DNA from: Alistipes sp.
GTDB lineage: Bacteria; Bacteroidota; Bacteroidia; Bacteroidales; Rikenellaceae
Length of the DNA: 9,546 nt
Direction of reading: 5' to 3'
Assembly (NCBI GenBank): GCA_017559685.1
Contig: JAFYQY010000122.1
Location: 1 to 9,546, forward strand
In this document: in pieces, positions 1 through 6,415 of the stretch
How positions within the stretch are numbered: position 1 is the first letter of the stretch
How the letters are laid out: every line of letters begins with the position of its first letter
The notes under the pieces: model-generated
Databases searched by the model: none
Seen by the model: the letters and a program-made list of their open reading frames with translations, nothing else
Told to the model about the DNA's origin: nothing
Translations under genes and position numbers: made by a program

Positions 1-267
1 GGTTTACCCCTCGGCATTGGGCGAGCAACCCTTAATTGCCGATATACATAACCTTGCAACCCGTGAGGCGTACTGCCAAGAGACATTGCTGCCCTTGCGG
101 TGGGCTCTTACCCCGCCTTTTCACCCTTACCCCAAGCCGAAGCTCGTGGCGGTTATTCTCTGTTACGCTACTATACCCTCTCGAACATCAAGCCGTTAAC
201 TTGCACGGTGCTCTATGTTGCTCGGACTTTCCTCCCCCTCCTTGCGGAGGCAGCGATGAACCGAATC
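1..267 (-). ncRNA. rnpB: RNase P RNA (class A-like), 3' end cut off by window edge
   Basis: This is the catalytic RNA of ribonuclease P, which removes 5' leaders from precursor tRNAs together with the RnpA protein. Read on the minus strand, the signature GAGGAAAGTCCGAGCA lies at about 220-235, directly after a P3-like hairpin CCTCC-GCAA-GGAGG near 237-250. Further on comes the conserved core AGGGTGAAAAGGCGGGGTAA and then GAGCCCACCG, at about 97-126. A GGGGTAAACC block sits at the window edge (1-10). The final part, which should carry the ACAGAA motif and the 3' strands of P4, P2 and P1, lies outside the window, so the gene is partial. The 5' end near 266-267 is inferred from the promoter box at 274-282. 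No protein-coding reading of this stretch is convincing. Identity rests on these known RNase P core motifs and is quite secure; the exact 5' end is not. Confidence 0.93.
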
Positions 268-273
268 TGCGCT

Positions 274-282
274 GCAAAGATA
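274..282 (-). promoter_or_regulatory. Promoter -7 box for rnpB
   Basis: On the minus strand the bases read TATCTTTGC, a full match to the Bacteroidetes sigma-ABfr -7 consensus TAnnTTTG. It lies 7-8 nt before the inferred 5' end of the RNase P RNA. The upstream stretch is T-rich, but I see no clear -33 TTTG at the usual distance. A strong housekeeping promoter is expected here. Confidence 0.7.
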
Positions 283-334
283 CAACTTTTTGAAAAAATA
301 TGAGAATGTCGCTCCTTTTTTCGACGATTTTTAC

Positions 335-342
335 TATCTTCG
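335..342 (+). promoter_or_regulatory. Possible -7 box for the esterase-murA unit
   Basis: TATCTTCG differs at one base from the Bacteroidetes TAnnTTTG box and has a T-rich run (about 316-321) in the region where a -33 element would sit. It would give a transcript starting near 347-350 and a leader of about 25 nt before the ATG at 373. It is divergent from the rnpB promoter. The single mismatch and the lack of a clear TTTG at -33 make this only a candidate. Confidence 0.35.
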
Positions 343-372
343 TACCAAATAAACCTAAAATTTTAGATTCGT

Positions 373-1683
373 ATGAAAAAGTTTTTGACTGCTCTATGCT
401 CAATCTTCGCCGTTGTTGCGCTTTTGGGCAATGGTGTTGCCAACGCTGCTACACCAACCGACCGTTCGGTAAAGGTTATCGTTATGCCTGACCACCTCGA
501 TTGGAACTACAAGTGTGGCGAGAAGCCGCAGTTCAGAGTTTTGGTATTGAAGCACCACTCGCCAATGCAGAATGTGGAGATTAGCTACGAGTTGTCGGAG
601 GATAATATGCCTGCTCACAAGTCGGAGAAGATGGTCTTGAAGGCGGGCGAGGGCAAGATTCAGCTCGGCACAATGAAGGTGCCTGGTTTCTTACGTTGCG
701 CAGTAACAGTCAAGGATGGAAGCTACTCGTATACAGGCTTGGCAACTGCCGCTTTCGAGCCCGAGAAGATCAAGCCGACAGTGGAGTATCCAGCCGACTT
801 CGAGGCGTTCTGGCAGAAGGCTTTGGCCGAGAGTGCGAAGATTCCTATGGAGCCAAAACTCACCCCTGCACCAGAGTATAGCACAGGTACTTATACTGCA
901 TACTACGTTCAGTATCAGACCTATAAGAGAAATGTATACTTCCACGGTTTGTTGACCGTGCCTACCAAGCCTGGCAAGCACCCTGCTATCTTGCGTGTAC
1001 CAGGTGCGGGTGTACGCTCTTACGCTCCGATGACCGAGTTGGACTTGGCTAACTTCGTATCGCTTCAGGTGGGCATCCACAGCATCCCTGTAAACCTTCC
1101 GAAGGAGGTATATCGCAACCTCTCACGTGGTGCGTTGTACAACTATAACCGCTTCAACATTCAGGATAAGGACGCATACTACTACAAGCGTGTTTACATC
1201 GGTTGTGCACGAGCTATCGACTTCCTCTCGGAGTTGGAATGGGTTGATGCTGAGCGCATCGGCGTATGCGGTCACAGCCAGGGTGGCGCTTTGACCTTCG
1301 TGACTACCTACCTCAACCCTAAGGTTAAGTACTACTATGCACACTACCCTGCTCTCGCCGATATGACAGGTTATCTCAACGGTCGTGGTGGCGGTTGGCC
1401 ACACATCTGGCGCAACGGAGCAGACCAGAATATCGACAAGTCGGCAGCTACAAAGACTATCCCTTACTACGACGTAGTAAACTTCGCACGCAATGTGAAG
1501 GTACCAGGCGTTATGGCTCTCGGCTACAACGACACTACCTGCTGTCCAACTTCGATGATGTCGGTCTACAACGTAATCGCCGCACCGAAGGAGATGGCTC
1601 TCTACAACGAGATTGGTCACTGGCTCTACGAGGAGCAGGAGGGCGATCGTCGTGTATGGTTTAATGAGAAGTTTTTGAAGTAA
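373..1683 (+). CDS. Secreted acetylxylan esterase-like alpha/beta hydrolase (CE7/AXE1-type)
   Basis: This 436-residue hydrolase is predicted to remove acetyl groups from carbohydrates in the periplasm or outside the cell. The N-terminus is a signal peptide: MKK, a hydrophobic core at about 4-20, and an A-N-A cleavage site near residue 25. Residues 30-130 form a beta-rich domain, often seen ahead of the catalytic domain in Bacteroidetes relatives. The alpha/beta hydrolase domain follows at about 138-436. The nucleophile is Ser302 in GHSQGG. The likely acid is Asp387 (GYNDTTCCPTS) and the likely histidine is His416 (EIGHWLYEE), both in the places expected for the AXE1 family. The RGQ motif of classical CE7 enzymes is not apparent; the matching strand reads VGIHSIPVNLP (about 233-243). 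ATG 373 is chosen because the signal peptide begins there. murA follows after 14 nt with no terminator between. The substrate cannot be told from sequence. Confidence 0.85.
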   Translation: MKKFLTALCSIFAVVALLGNGVANAATPTDRSVKVIVMPDHLDWNYKCGEKPQFRVLVLKHHSPMQNVEISYELSEDNMPAHKSEKMVLKAGEGKIQLGTMKVPGFLRCAVTVKDGSYSYTGLATAAFEPEKIKPTVEYPADFEAFWQKALAESAKIPMEPKLTPAPEYSTGTYTAYYVQYQTYKRNVYFHGLLTVPTKPGKHPAILRVPGAGVRSYAPMTELDLANFVSLQVGIHSIPVNLPKEVYRNLSRGALYNYNRFNIQDKDAYYYKRVYIGCARAIDFLSELEWVDAERIGVCGHSQGGALTFVTTYLNPKVKYYYAHYPALADMTGYLNGRGGGWPHIWRNGADQNIDKSAATKTIPYYDVVNFARNVKVPGVMALGYNDTTCCPTSMMSVYNVIAAPKEMALYNEIGHWLYEEQEGDRRVWFNEKFLK

Positions 1684-1697
1684 AAAACGAGCAAAAT

Positions 1698-3008
1698 ATG
1701 GCAATTTTTAAGGTTGAAGGCGGTCGTCGTCTTTCGGGCGAGATAAAACCGCAAGGTGCGAAGAACGAGGCGTTGCAGATTATCTGCGCCACACTCCTCA
1801 CCGAGGAGAAGGTCGTAGTGAACAACATCCCTCAGATTCTCGACATCATACAGCTTATAGACCTCTTGCAGGCTATGGGCGTGAAGGTTGAGCGTCTGTC
1901 GGAGGATTCGTATTCGTTCTGCGCCAAGGATATAAACCTCGACTACCTCACTAGCGACGACTATCGTAATCGCTGTGCCCGTTTGCGTGGCTCGGTGATG
2001 ATTGTAGGCCCGCTGTTGGCTCGTTTTGGCGTGGGATATATCCCAAAACCAGGTGGTGACAAGATTGGCCGTCGTCGCCTTGATACCCACTTTATCGGTT
2101 TCCAGAAGTTGGGCGCCGAGTTCGATTTCGACGCTGCGGAGGCCTTCTTTACAGTCAAGGCCAAGGAGTTGAAGGGCACCTATATGTTGCTCGACGAGGC
2201 GTCGGTTACGGGTACTGCGAATATCGTTATGGCGGCAGTCCTTGCCAAAGGCAAGACTACAATCTATAACGCTGCTTGTGAGCCATACTTGCAACAGTTG
2301 TGCAAGATGCTCAACCGTATGGGTGCAAAGATTTCGGGCGTAGGCTCAAACCTCCTCGAGATTGAGGGTGTGGAGTCGCTCGGTGGCACTTCGCACACAA
2401 TGTTGCCCGATATGATTGAGGTGGGTAGCTTTATCGGTATGGCGGCAATGAACCGCTCGGAGCTTACGATTAAGGGTGTCTCGTTCGAGAATCTCGGCAT
2501 CATCCCTGCGCAGTTCGCACGACTCGGTATTGCGATGGAGCGCCGAGGAGATGACCTCTACATCCCACAGCAGGATCACTACCGCATCGAGAGCTTTATC
2601 GACGGCTCGATTATGACCATTGCCGACGCTCCGTGGCCAGGTTTGACACCTGACCTCTTGTCAATCTTCCTCGTTGTGGCTACACAGGCCGAGGGCACCG
2701 TTCTGATTCACCAGAAGATGTTCGAGAGCCGCTTGTTCTTCGTCGATAAGTTGATTGATATGGGTGCGCAGATTATCCTCTGCGATCCGCACCGTGCAGC
2801 CGTTATCGGTCAGGATCATCAGCACCAGCTTCGTGCAGCGAAGATGTCGTCGCCCGATATCCGTGCGGGCGTTGCGTTGTTGATTGCTGCGATGAGCGCA
2901 GATGGCGTGAGCACCATCCAGAATATCGACCAAATCGACCGTGGCTACCGAGATATCGAGGGTCGTTTGAACGCAATTGGCGCAAACATCATCCGTTTGG
3001 AGGAGTAA
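1698..3008 (+). CDS. murA: UDP-N-acetylglucosamine 1-carboxyvinyltransferase, Asp-type active site
   Basis: MurA transfers enolpyruvate from phosphoenolpyruvate to UDP-GlcNAc, the first committed step of peptidoglycan synthesis in the cytoplasm. The 436-residue length fits the family (about 420-440), with the two-domain EPSP-synthase-like fold. Lys22-Asn23 (GAKNEAL) match the conserved PEP-site pair. The mobile loop reads PKPGGDKIGRRRLD (about 116-129), so the usual catalytic cysteine (Cys115 in E. coli) is replaced by Asp121, codon 2058-2060. Arg126 aligns with E. coli Arg120, Asp319 (GLTPDLL) with the catalytic Asp305, and Arg389 (DIRAG) with Arg397. Cys-to-Asp at this site is known to keep activity and to prevent covalent fosfomycin binding in other bacteria, so intrinsic fosfomycin insensitivity is inferred. 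It lies 14 nt after the esterase gene, with which it is probably cotranscribed, and is followed by a strong terminator. Confidence 0.96.
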   Translation: MAIFKVEGGRRLSGEIKPQGAKNEALQIICATLLTEEKVVVNNIPQILDIIQLIDLLQAMGVKVERLSEDSYSFCAKDINLDYLTSDDYRNRCARLRGSVMIVGPLLARFGVGYIPKPGGDKIGRRRLDTHFIGFQKLGAEFDFDAAEAFFTVKAKELKGTYMLLDEASVTGTANIVMAAVLAKGKTTIYNAACEPYLQQLCKMLNRMGAKISGVGSNLLEIEGVESLGGTSHTMLPDMIEVGSFIGMAAMNRSELTIKGVSFENLGIIPAQFARLGIAMERRGDDLYIPQQDHYRIESFIDGSIMTIADAPWPGLTPDLLSIFLVVATQAEGTVLIHQKMFESRLFFVDKLIDMGAQIILCDPHRAAVIGQDHQHQLRAAKMSSPDIRAGVALLIAAMSADGVSTIQNIDQIDRGYRDIEGRLNAIGANIIRLEE

Positions 3009-3031
3009 TATCGGGGCAAAAGCCCAAAGAG

Positions 3032-3071
3032 AAAAGGTTGCCCAACTCTCAACGGTCGGGCAACCTTTTTT
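3032..3071 (+). terminator. Rho-independent terminator after murA, probably bidirectional
   Basis: A perfect 8-bp stem, GGTTGCCC (3036-3043) with GGGCAACC (3058-3065), encloses a 14-nt loop and is followed by six T (3066-3071). Four A before the stem (3032-3035) pair with part of the T run and would give a TTTT tail on the opposite strand. The same hairpin can therefore also end the convergent minus-strand gene that stops at 3096. A smaller hairpin, GGGC-AAAA-GCCC at 3014-3025, lies between it and the murA stop. Confidence 0.92.
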
Positions 3072-3095
3072 GTGTGGTATGTGGGGGCGCTTAGA

Positions 3096-3398
3096 CTACG
3101 CCTCGCCGTGATTTTTAAATCCCATAGGGGCTGGTGGCTGCATCAACTCGATGCGGGCAACGTTGGCCTCGTAGCGAGCGACATTCTCCTGCAACGACAT
3201 CAAAAGACGCTTTGCGTGCTCGGGAGTGAGGATGATACGACTCTTGACCTTGGCCTTTGGCAGACCAGGCAACAGCGCTGCAAAATCGAGGATAAACTCC
3301 GATGTCGAATGCGATATGATTGCCAAGTTCGAGTAGTGTCCCTGTGCTACATCAGCATCGAGCTCTACATCTATTCCGTGTTGTTTTACTTCGCTCAT
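3096..3398 (-). CDS. DUF3467 family protein
   Basis: This 100-residue soluble protein has no signal peptide or membrane segment. The core GHYSNLAIISHSTSEFILDF (residues 20-39), the PGLPKAKVKSRIILTP stretch (44-59) and the HAKRLLMSLQENVARYE stretch (61-77) match my memory of DUF3467, a small conserved family common in Bacteroidetes and of unknown biochemical function. The C-terminus is short and Pro/Met-containing (QPPAPMGF). It starts at ATG 3398 about 30 nt from a near-ideal promoter (3428-3457) and stands alone on its strand. It converges on murA, with the shared terminator about 25 nt beyond its stop. A plus-strand reading of this region is open, but it shows no family signature and is unlikely to be real. 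The family call is fairly secure; the role is unknown. Confidence 0.88.
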   Translation of the reverse strand: MSEVKQHGIDVELDADVAQGHYSNLAIISHSTSEFILDFAALLPGLPKAKVKSRIILTPEHAKRLLMSLQENVARYEANVARIELMQPPAPMGFKNHGEA

Positions 3399-3427
3399 TT
3401 CTATTTTAGTTTATGTTTTTCGTATTG

Positions 3428-3457
3428 CAAATATATGCAATTTGAGCACCGTAACAA
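3428..3457 (-). promoter_or_regulatory. Promoter for the DUF3467 gene
   Basis: On the minus strand a TTG -33 element (3455-3457) is followed after 19 nt by TATATTTG (3428-3435), a full match to the Bacteroidetes TAnnTTTG -7 box. Transcription would start near 3420-3422, about 23 nt before the ATG at 3398. The -7 box is also part of an imperfect inverted repeat TTGCA-N6-TGCAA at 3425-3440, which could be an operator or chance. Confidence 0.75.
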
Positions 3458-3521
3458 CCATTTTCGGCCACAAGTTATCAACAATAAAATCACATAAGGC
3501 ACATAAAATGCTGAGTCAATC

Positions 3522-3553
3522 TTTGAGAAACTAATATATTTTTAATATATTTG
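3522..3553 (+). promoter_or_regulatory. Promoter for the LysE-cmk-ispH gene run
   Basis: TTTG (3522-3525) and TATATTTG (3546-3553) are separated by 20 nt. This is a textbook Bacteroidetes -33/-7 arrangement, divergent from the DUF3467 promoter. Transcription should start near 3558-3561, leaving a leader of about 40 nt before ATG 3599. No other comparably good promoter was noticed downstream, so it may drive the whole plus-strand run to the window end. Confidence 0.75.
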
Positions 3554-3598
3554 TGCGGTAATATGCACTTTTATAACCTAAAACGCAGAAGTTAAGAT

Positions 3599-4276
3599 AT
3601 GATTATTTCGACCGTTGAAACACTAGTACGAGGTGTAGCCGTAGGTTTGCTCTCGTCGATTACGGTTGGCCCTGCCGCCGTACTCTGCATCAGACGAATC
3701 CTCAACCGAGGAAGACGTGCAGGTTTTATGTCGGGACTTGGAGTTGCAGCTGCCGATACGTTGTTGGCCGTCTTCTCCTTCTTCTTCTACTCGTTGCTGA
3801 AGGCTCAAATCGAGCAATACTCCTACATAATCTCCATCTGCGGAGGTATTCTCGTGGTTATTATCGGCGTGGTTATATTCCTGCAGAAGCCATCCAAGAA
3901 GGTACACCAAAGCAAGATACAGGAGACCTCATCGTGGAGCGATTTCTTCTCGATGTTCGGCTTTACGTTGGCAAACTTTGTGGCGGTGATCCCATACATC
4001 CTCATCTTCTTTGCGATGTTGGGCATACCTGAATACAACGGCGCTACCGACGCCTCGTCGATTGCTGTCAGCTGCATTACAATTGGCGGTTTTGCCATAG
4101 GAGCGATCATCTGGTGGTTCTGCCTGTCGCTCTTTATCGGCCTATTCCGTCGAGGTTTCCGCCCGCACCATATGCAGATGATAAACCAGATAGCAGGTGC
4201 AGTTATCGGAATACTCGGAATTATTACAATACTTAAGACCGTTCTTCAATCTACCCCAAATGGAACAAGCATCTAA
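3599..4276 (+). CDS. LysE/RhtB-type inner-membrane exporter
   Basis: This 225-residue integral membrane protein is of the LysE family, whose characterised members export amino acids or related small molecules using the proton gradient. Six hydrophobic segments are visible at about 8-30, 44-66, 76-96, 118-142, 160-183 and 195-214. The first carries the typical family feature GLLSSITVGPAAVLCIRR (17-33), a Gly-Pro inside helix 1 followed by basic residues, and a basic loop RGRRAGFMSGLG leads into helix 2. A polar loop at about 97-116 (KPSKKVHQSKIQETSSW) separates helices 3 and 4, as in relatives. It is the first gene after the promoter at 3522-3553, and its last 17 nt overlap the start of cmk, pointing to translational coupling. 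The substrate cannot be predicted from sequence. Bacteroidetes LysE proteins next to cmk are otherwise uncharacterised to my knowledge. Confidence 0.85.
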   Translation: MIISTVETLVRGVAVGLLSSITVGPAAVLCIRRILNRGRRAGFMSGLGVAAADTLLAVFSFFFYSLLKAQIEQYSYIISICGGILVVIIGVVIFLQKPSKKVHQSKIQETSSWSDFFSMFGFTLANFVAVIPYILIFFAMLGIPEYNGATDASSIAVSCITIGGFAIGAIIWWFCLSLFIGLFRRGFRPHHMQMINQIAGAVIGILGIITILKTVLQSTPNGTSI

Positions 4277-4967
4277 GAAAATCATCATCGCCCTCGACGG
4301 CTTTTCGTCGTGCGGAAAGAGTACCTTTGCAAAGAGTATAGCTCAGCGACTCGGCTATATATTTATCGACACAGGTGCGATGTATCGTGCCGTAACACTC
4401 TATGCCCTTGAGCACGGAGCCATCCGCTCGGGCATCGTAGACGAGGACGAGGTTGTACGCCTCCTCTCCGATATCTCGATTACCTTCCGCTTCAACCCAC
4501 AGCGTGGTGCGAGCGACATCTATGTCAATGGCGACTTGGTGGAGGGTAAGATTCGCACTATCGAGGTATCGAACTGCGTAAGCCCTGTAAGTGCTATCGG
4601 CGCCGTTCGTGAGAAGTTGGTTGCTATGCAGCAGGAGATGGGTCGCAAGAAGGGTGTAGTGATGGATGGACGAGATATCGGCACCGTGGTATTCCCAAAT
4701 GCCGAGTTGAAAATCTTTATGACGGCCGATCCGAAGGTGCGTGCCGAGCGTCGCTATGCCGAGCTCACAGCCAAGGGCGACAATGTCTCGTTCGAGGAAA
4801 TTTTGGAGAATGTCGTATCACGAGATAAGGCCGATATGAGCCGTGCTATCTCGCCACTTCAGCAGGCCGAGGATGCGATTGTTCTCGACAACAGCTATAT
4901 GACCATCCCCGAGCAGATGGAGTGGTTCGACAAGGAGTTTGCGAGAGTGCAAGCAGAACTTGCGTAA
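4260..4967 (+). CDS. cmk: (d)CMP kinase
   Basis: Cytidylate kinase phosphorylates CMP and dCMP to the diphosphates with ATP, in pyrimidine nucleotide salvage in the cytoplasm. From ATG 4260 the protein has 235 residues, close to the usual 220-235. The P-loop GFSSCGKST is at 14-22. DTGAMYRAVT (37-46) is the family's NMP-binding signature. DGRDIGTVVFPNAELKIF (136-153) holds the conserved DGRDIGT, and the LID-type region RYAEL (165-169) and SRDKADMSRA (187-196) follow, with the end stretch SPLQQAEDAIVLDNS (198-212) typical of Cmk. An upstream in-frame ATG at 4197 would add 21 residues lying inside the exporter gene and unlike Cmk, so 4260 is preferred. The start overlaps the exporter by 17 nt, and ispH follows after 70 nt. 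cmk-ispH adjacency is common in several bacterial phyla. Confidence 0.96.
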   Translation: MEQASKKIIIALDGFSSCGKSTFAKSIAQRLGYIFIDTGAMYRAVTLYALEHGAIRSGIVDEDEVVRLLSDISITFRFNPQRGASDIYVNGDLVEGKIRTIEVSNCVSPVSAIGAVREKLVAMQQEMGRKKGVVMDGRDIGTVVFPNAELKIFMTADPKVRAERRYAELTAKGDNVSFEEILENVVSRDKADMSRAISPLQQAEDAIVLDNSYMTIPEQMEWFDKEFARVQAELA

Positions 4968-5037
4968 AGACGAGAGAATTTTATTAAGGGGGTTAAGGGA
5001 AATTCAAAATTAGTTGTCCGCTTTCCATTTTCCGTTT

Positions 5038-5895
5038 ATGAGGGTTGAGATTGATGAGCAGTCGGGGTTTTGCTTCGGCGTGATTAGAGCAATATCCGAA
5101 GCAGAGCGAGCTCTTGCCGATGGCGAGGTCGCTTCGCTTGGCGATATAGTACACAACCGAGTGGAGGTGCAACGCCTCGAATCGCTCGGTCTGCACACAA
5201 TCTCCCACAACGATATCCCAAAGATGACGGGCAAGCGAATGCTTATCCGTGCGCACGGGGAGCCACCACAGACCTACGCCCAGGCCGAGACGTATGGAAT
5301 AGAGGTTATCGATGCCACCTGCCCTGTAGTTGCGGCTCTGCAACGCAAGGTCAAGAGCGCCCACGCCAAGATGAGCGAAGTGGGTGGCACGGTGGTCATC
5401 TTGGGTAAGCCCGGACACGCCGAGGTGGTGGGTTTGACGGGTCAGGTAAACGAGGAGGCCGTGGTTGTCGAGTGCGAGGAGGATTTGCAACGCATAGATT
5501 TCACTCGCCCGATATATTTCCTGTCGCAGACGACGCAGAGCATCGAGAAGTTCAACCACCTGGCCAAGATTATGCGAGAGAGGTTGGGCAACGACGAGAT
5601 GTTGTGCGTAGACGACACAATCTGTCGCCGAGTATCCTCTCGTGAGGAGCACCTACGAGCCTTTGCGCAGCAGCACGATGTGGTAATCTTTGTTTGTGGG
5701 CGCAAGTCGAGCAACGGAAAGGTGTTGTACAACGTCTGCCTCAATGCCAACGAGCGCACCTACAACATCGAGGAGGCGAGCGAGCTCAAACCCGAGTGGT
5801 TCGAGGGCGTGGAGAGCGTAGGAATCTGCGGTGCCACCTCAACACCGAAATGGCTGATGGAAGAGATTGCAGACGCAATAACTTTCATAAATTAA
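5038..5895 (+). CDS. ispH: 4-hydroxy-3-methylbut-2-enyl diphosphate reductase
   Basis: IspH (LytB) is an iron-sulfur enzyme that reduces HMBPP to IPP and DMAPP, the last step of the MEP isoprenoid pathway in the cytoplasm. The protein has 285 residues from ATG 5038, slightly short but usual for Bacteroidetes. The three cluster-binding cysteines are present: Cys12 (GFCFGV), Cys95 (DATCPVV) and Cys196 (DDTICRR). Substrate-site residues are also visible: His39 (VHNRV), His73 (RAHGEPP), and His127 with Glu129 (GHAEVVGLTGQ), plus the SSNGK loop at 224-228 and GATSTPKWLMEEI at 265-277. A TTG at 5014 would extend the frame by eight non-family residues, so the ATG is preferred; the protein then begins MRVEIDEQSGFCFG as expected. 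It lies after cmk, and there is no S1-domain fusion like that seen in some Clostridia. Confidence 0.96.
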   Translation: MRVEIDEQSGFCFGVIRAISEAERALADGEVASLGDIVHNRVEVQRLESLGLHTISHNDIPKMTGKRMLIRAHGEPPQTYAQAETYGIEVIDATCPVVAALQRKVKSAHAKMSEVGGTVVILGKPGHAEVVGLTGQVNEEAVVVECEEDLQRIDFTRPIYFLSQTTQSIEKFNHLAKIMRERLGNDEMLCVDDTICRRVSSREEHLRAFAQQHDVVIFVCGRKSSNGKVLYNVCLNANERTYNIEEASELKPEWFEGVESVGICGATSTPKWLMEEIADAITFIN

Positions 5896-5928
5896 AAATG
5901 CAGTATTAAAAATTAAAAATTAAGAGTG
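5896..5928 (+). repeat. Short AT-rich direct repeats between ispH and the next gene
   Basis: The 33-nt gap and the bases just before it contain the unit ATTAAAAAT or close variants at least three times in tandem or near-tandem, ending in ATTAAGAGTG just before the next ATG. AT-rich repeats of this kind are frequent between genes in Bacteroidales. They may act as an unstructured ribosome-access leader in place of a Shine-Dalgarno site; this role is inferred. Confidence 0.5.
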
Positions 5929-6411
5929 ATGAAAAAGTATATTGTTCGCAGTGTGAAATATTTAATCGCTTTGTGCGTTTTGTATGTAGGTTTGATGGCT
6001 GTTATGCACTACTCGCACCCTGTGCAGGGGGTGGAGTTCACCTTTGCAGACCGCTGGAGAGCGATGTTCAGCGAGTGGAACGGCTGGGGAATGGTTATTG
6101 CCTCGATAGTTTTGGCTGCGACATATCCGCTTTTTGGGTACACAAAGCGCACTATCTCGGGCGACCTCGTGGCTGACCGTGAGCAGATTGACCAGGCGGC
6201 TCGATTTACGGGTTTGGTGCTCGTGAGCGAGAGCGAGAACGAGTTGGTATATCGTGCCAGGGGCTTGCGCCGTGTGACAATGCTCTTCGAGGACGATGTC
6301 AAGGTGCGCAAGAGTGGCGATGGTATCGAGTTCGACGGTTTGCGCCGTGTGGCCGTGCGTATGGCCTTCGATGCCGAGCGATATATTACGAACAAAAGAC
6401 GAATGATGTAG
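5929..6411 (+). CDS. Conserved-looking membrane protein of unknown function
   Basis: I do not recognise this 160-residue protein. It has two hydrophobic segments, at about 8-26 and 53-70. Between them lies a short loop of about 26 residues with several aromatic residues (HYSHPVQGVEFTFADRW), and after them an approximately 90-residue soluble tail rich in beta-forming and charged residues. The N-terminal basic MKKYIVRSVKY and positive-inside logic place both ends in the cytoplasm, so the tail is probably cytoplasmic. The tail holds two similar stretches, ARGLRRVTMLF (110-120) and FDGLRRVAVRMAF (135-147), separated by an acidic segment; a small PH-like or other beta-domain is possible but is a guess. 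ATG 5929 directly follows an in-frame GTG at 5926. The S41 protease gene begins 4 nt after its stop, which suggests coupled expression and an envelope-related role. Confidence 0.8.
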   Translation: MKKYIVRSVKYLIALCVLYVGLMAVMHYSHPVQGVEFTFADRWRAMFSEWNGWGMVIASIVLAATYPLFGYTKRTISGDLVADREQIDQAARFTGLVLVSESENELVYRARGLRRVTMLFEDDVKVRKSGDGIEFDGLRRVAVRMAFDAERYITNKRRMM

Positions 6412-6415
6412 AAGT

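Noticed and set aside
17..303. Several overlapping plus-strand open frames in the first 300 bases
   Set aside because: They lie across the RNase P RNA gene and show no protein family features.
1123..1704. 193-codon minus-strand open frame inside the esterase gene
   Set aside because: It is a shadow of a well supported coding region; the translation has low-complexity Val/Leu runs and no family match.
1626..2294. 222-codon minus-strand open frame inside murA
   Set aside because: It is antisense to a clear, full-length murA, has no recognisable motif, and is explained by codon bias of the real gene.
3474..3484. Possible DnaA-like box (TTATCAACA)
   Set aside because: A single 9-mer with one mismatch to TTATCCACA is expected by chance; there is no cluster of boxes or origin-type neighbour gene.
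3072..3497. Plus-strand open frame of 141 codons over the DUF3467 gene
   Set aside because: The minus-strand DUF3467 protein has family signatures and an ideal promoter, and the plus-strand frame starts just after a terminator and lacks features.
5014..5037. Upstream TTG start for ispH
   Set aside because: The eight extra residues are not family-like, and the ATG at 5038 gives the standard IspH N-terminus.
4993..5652. 219-codon minus-strand open frame inside ispH
   Set aside because: It is antisense to an IspH with all three cluster cysteines and has no recognisable domain.
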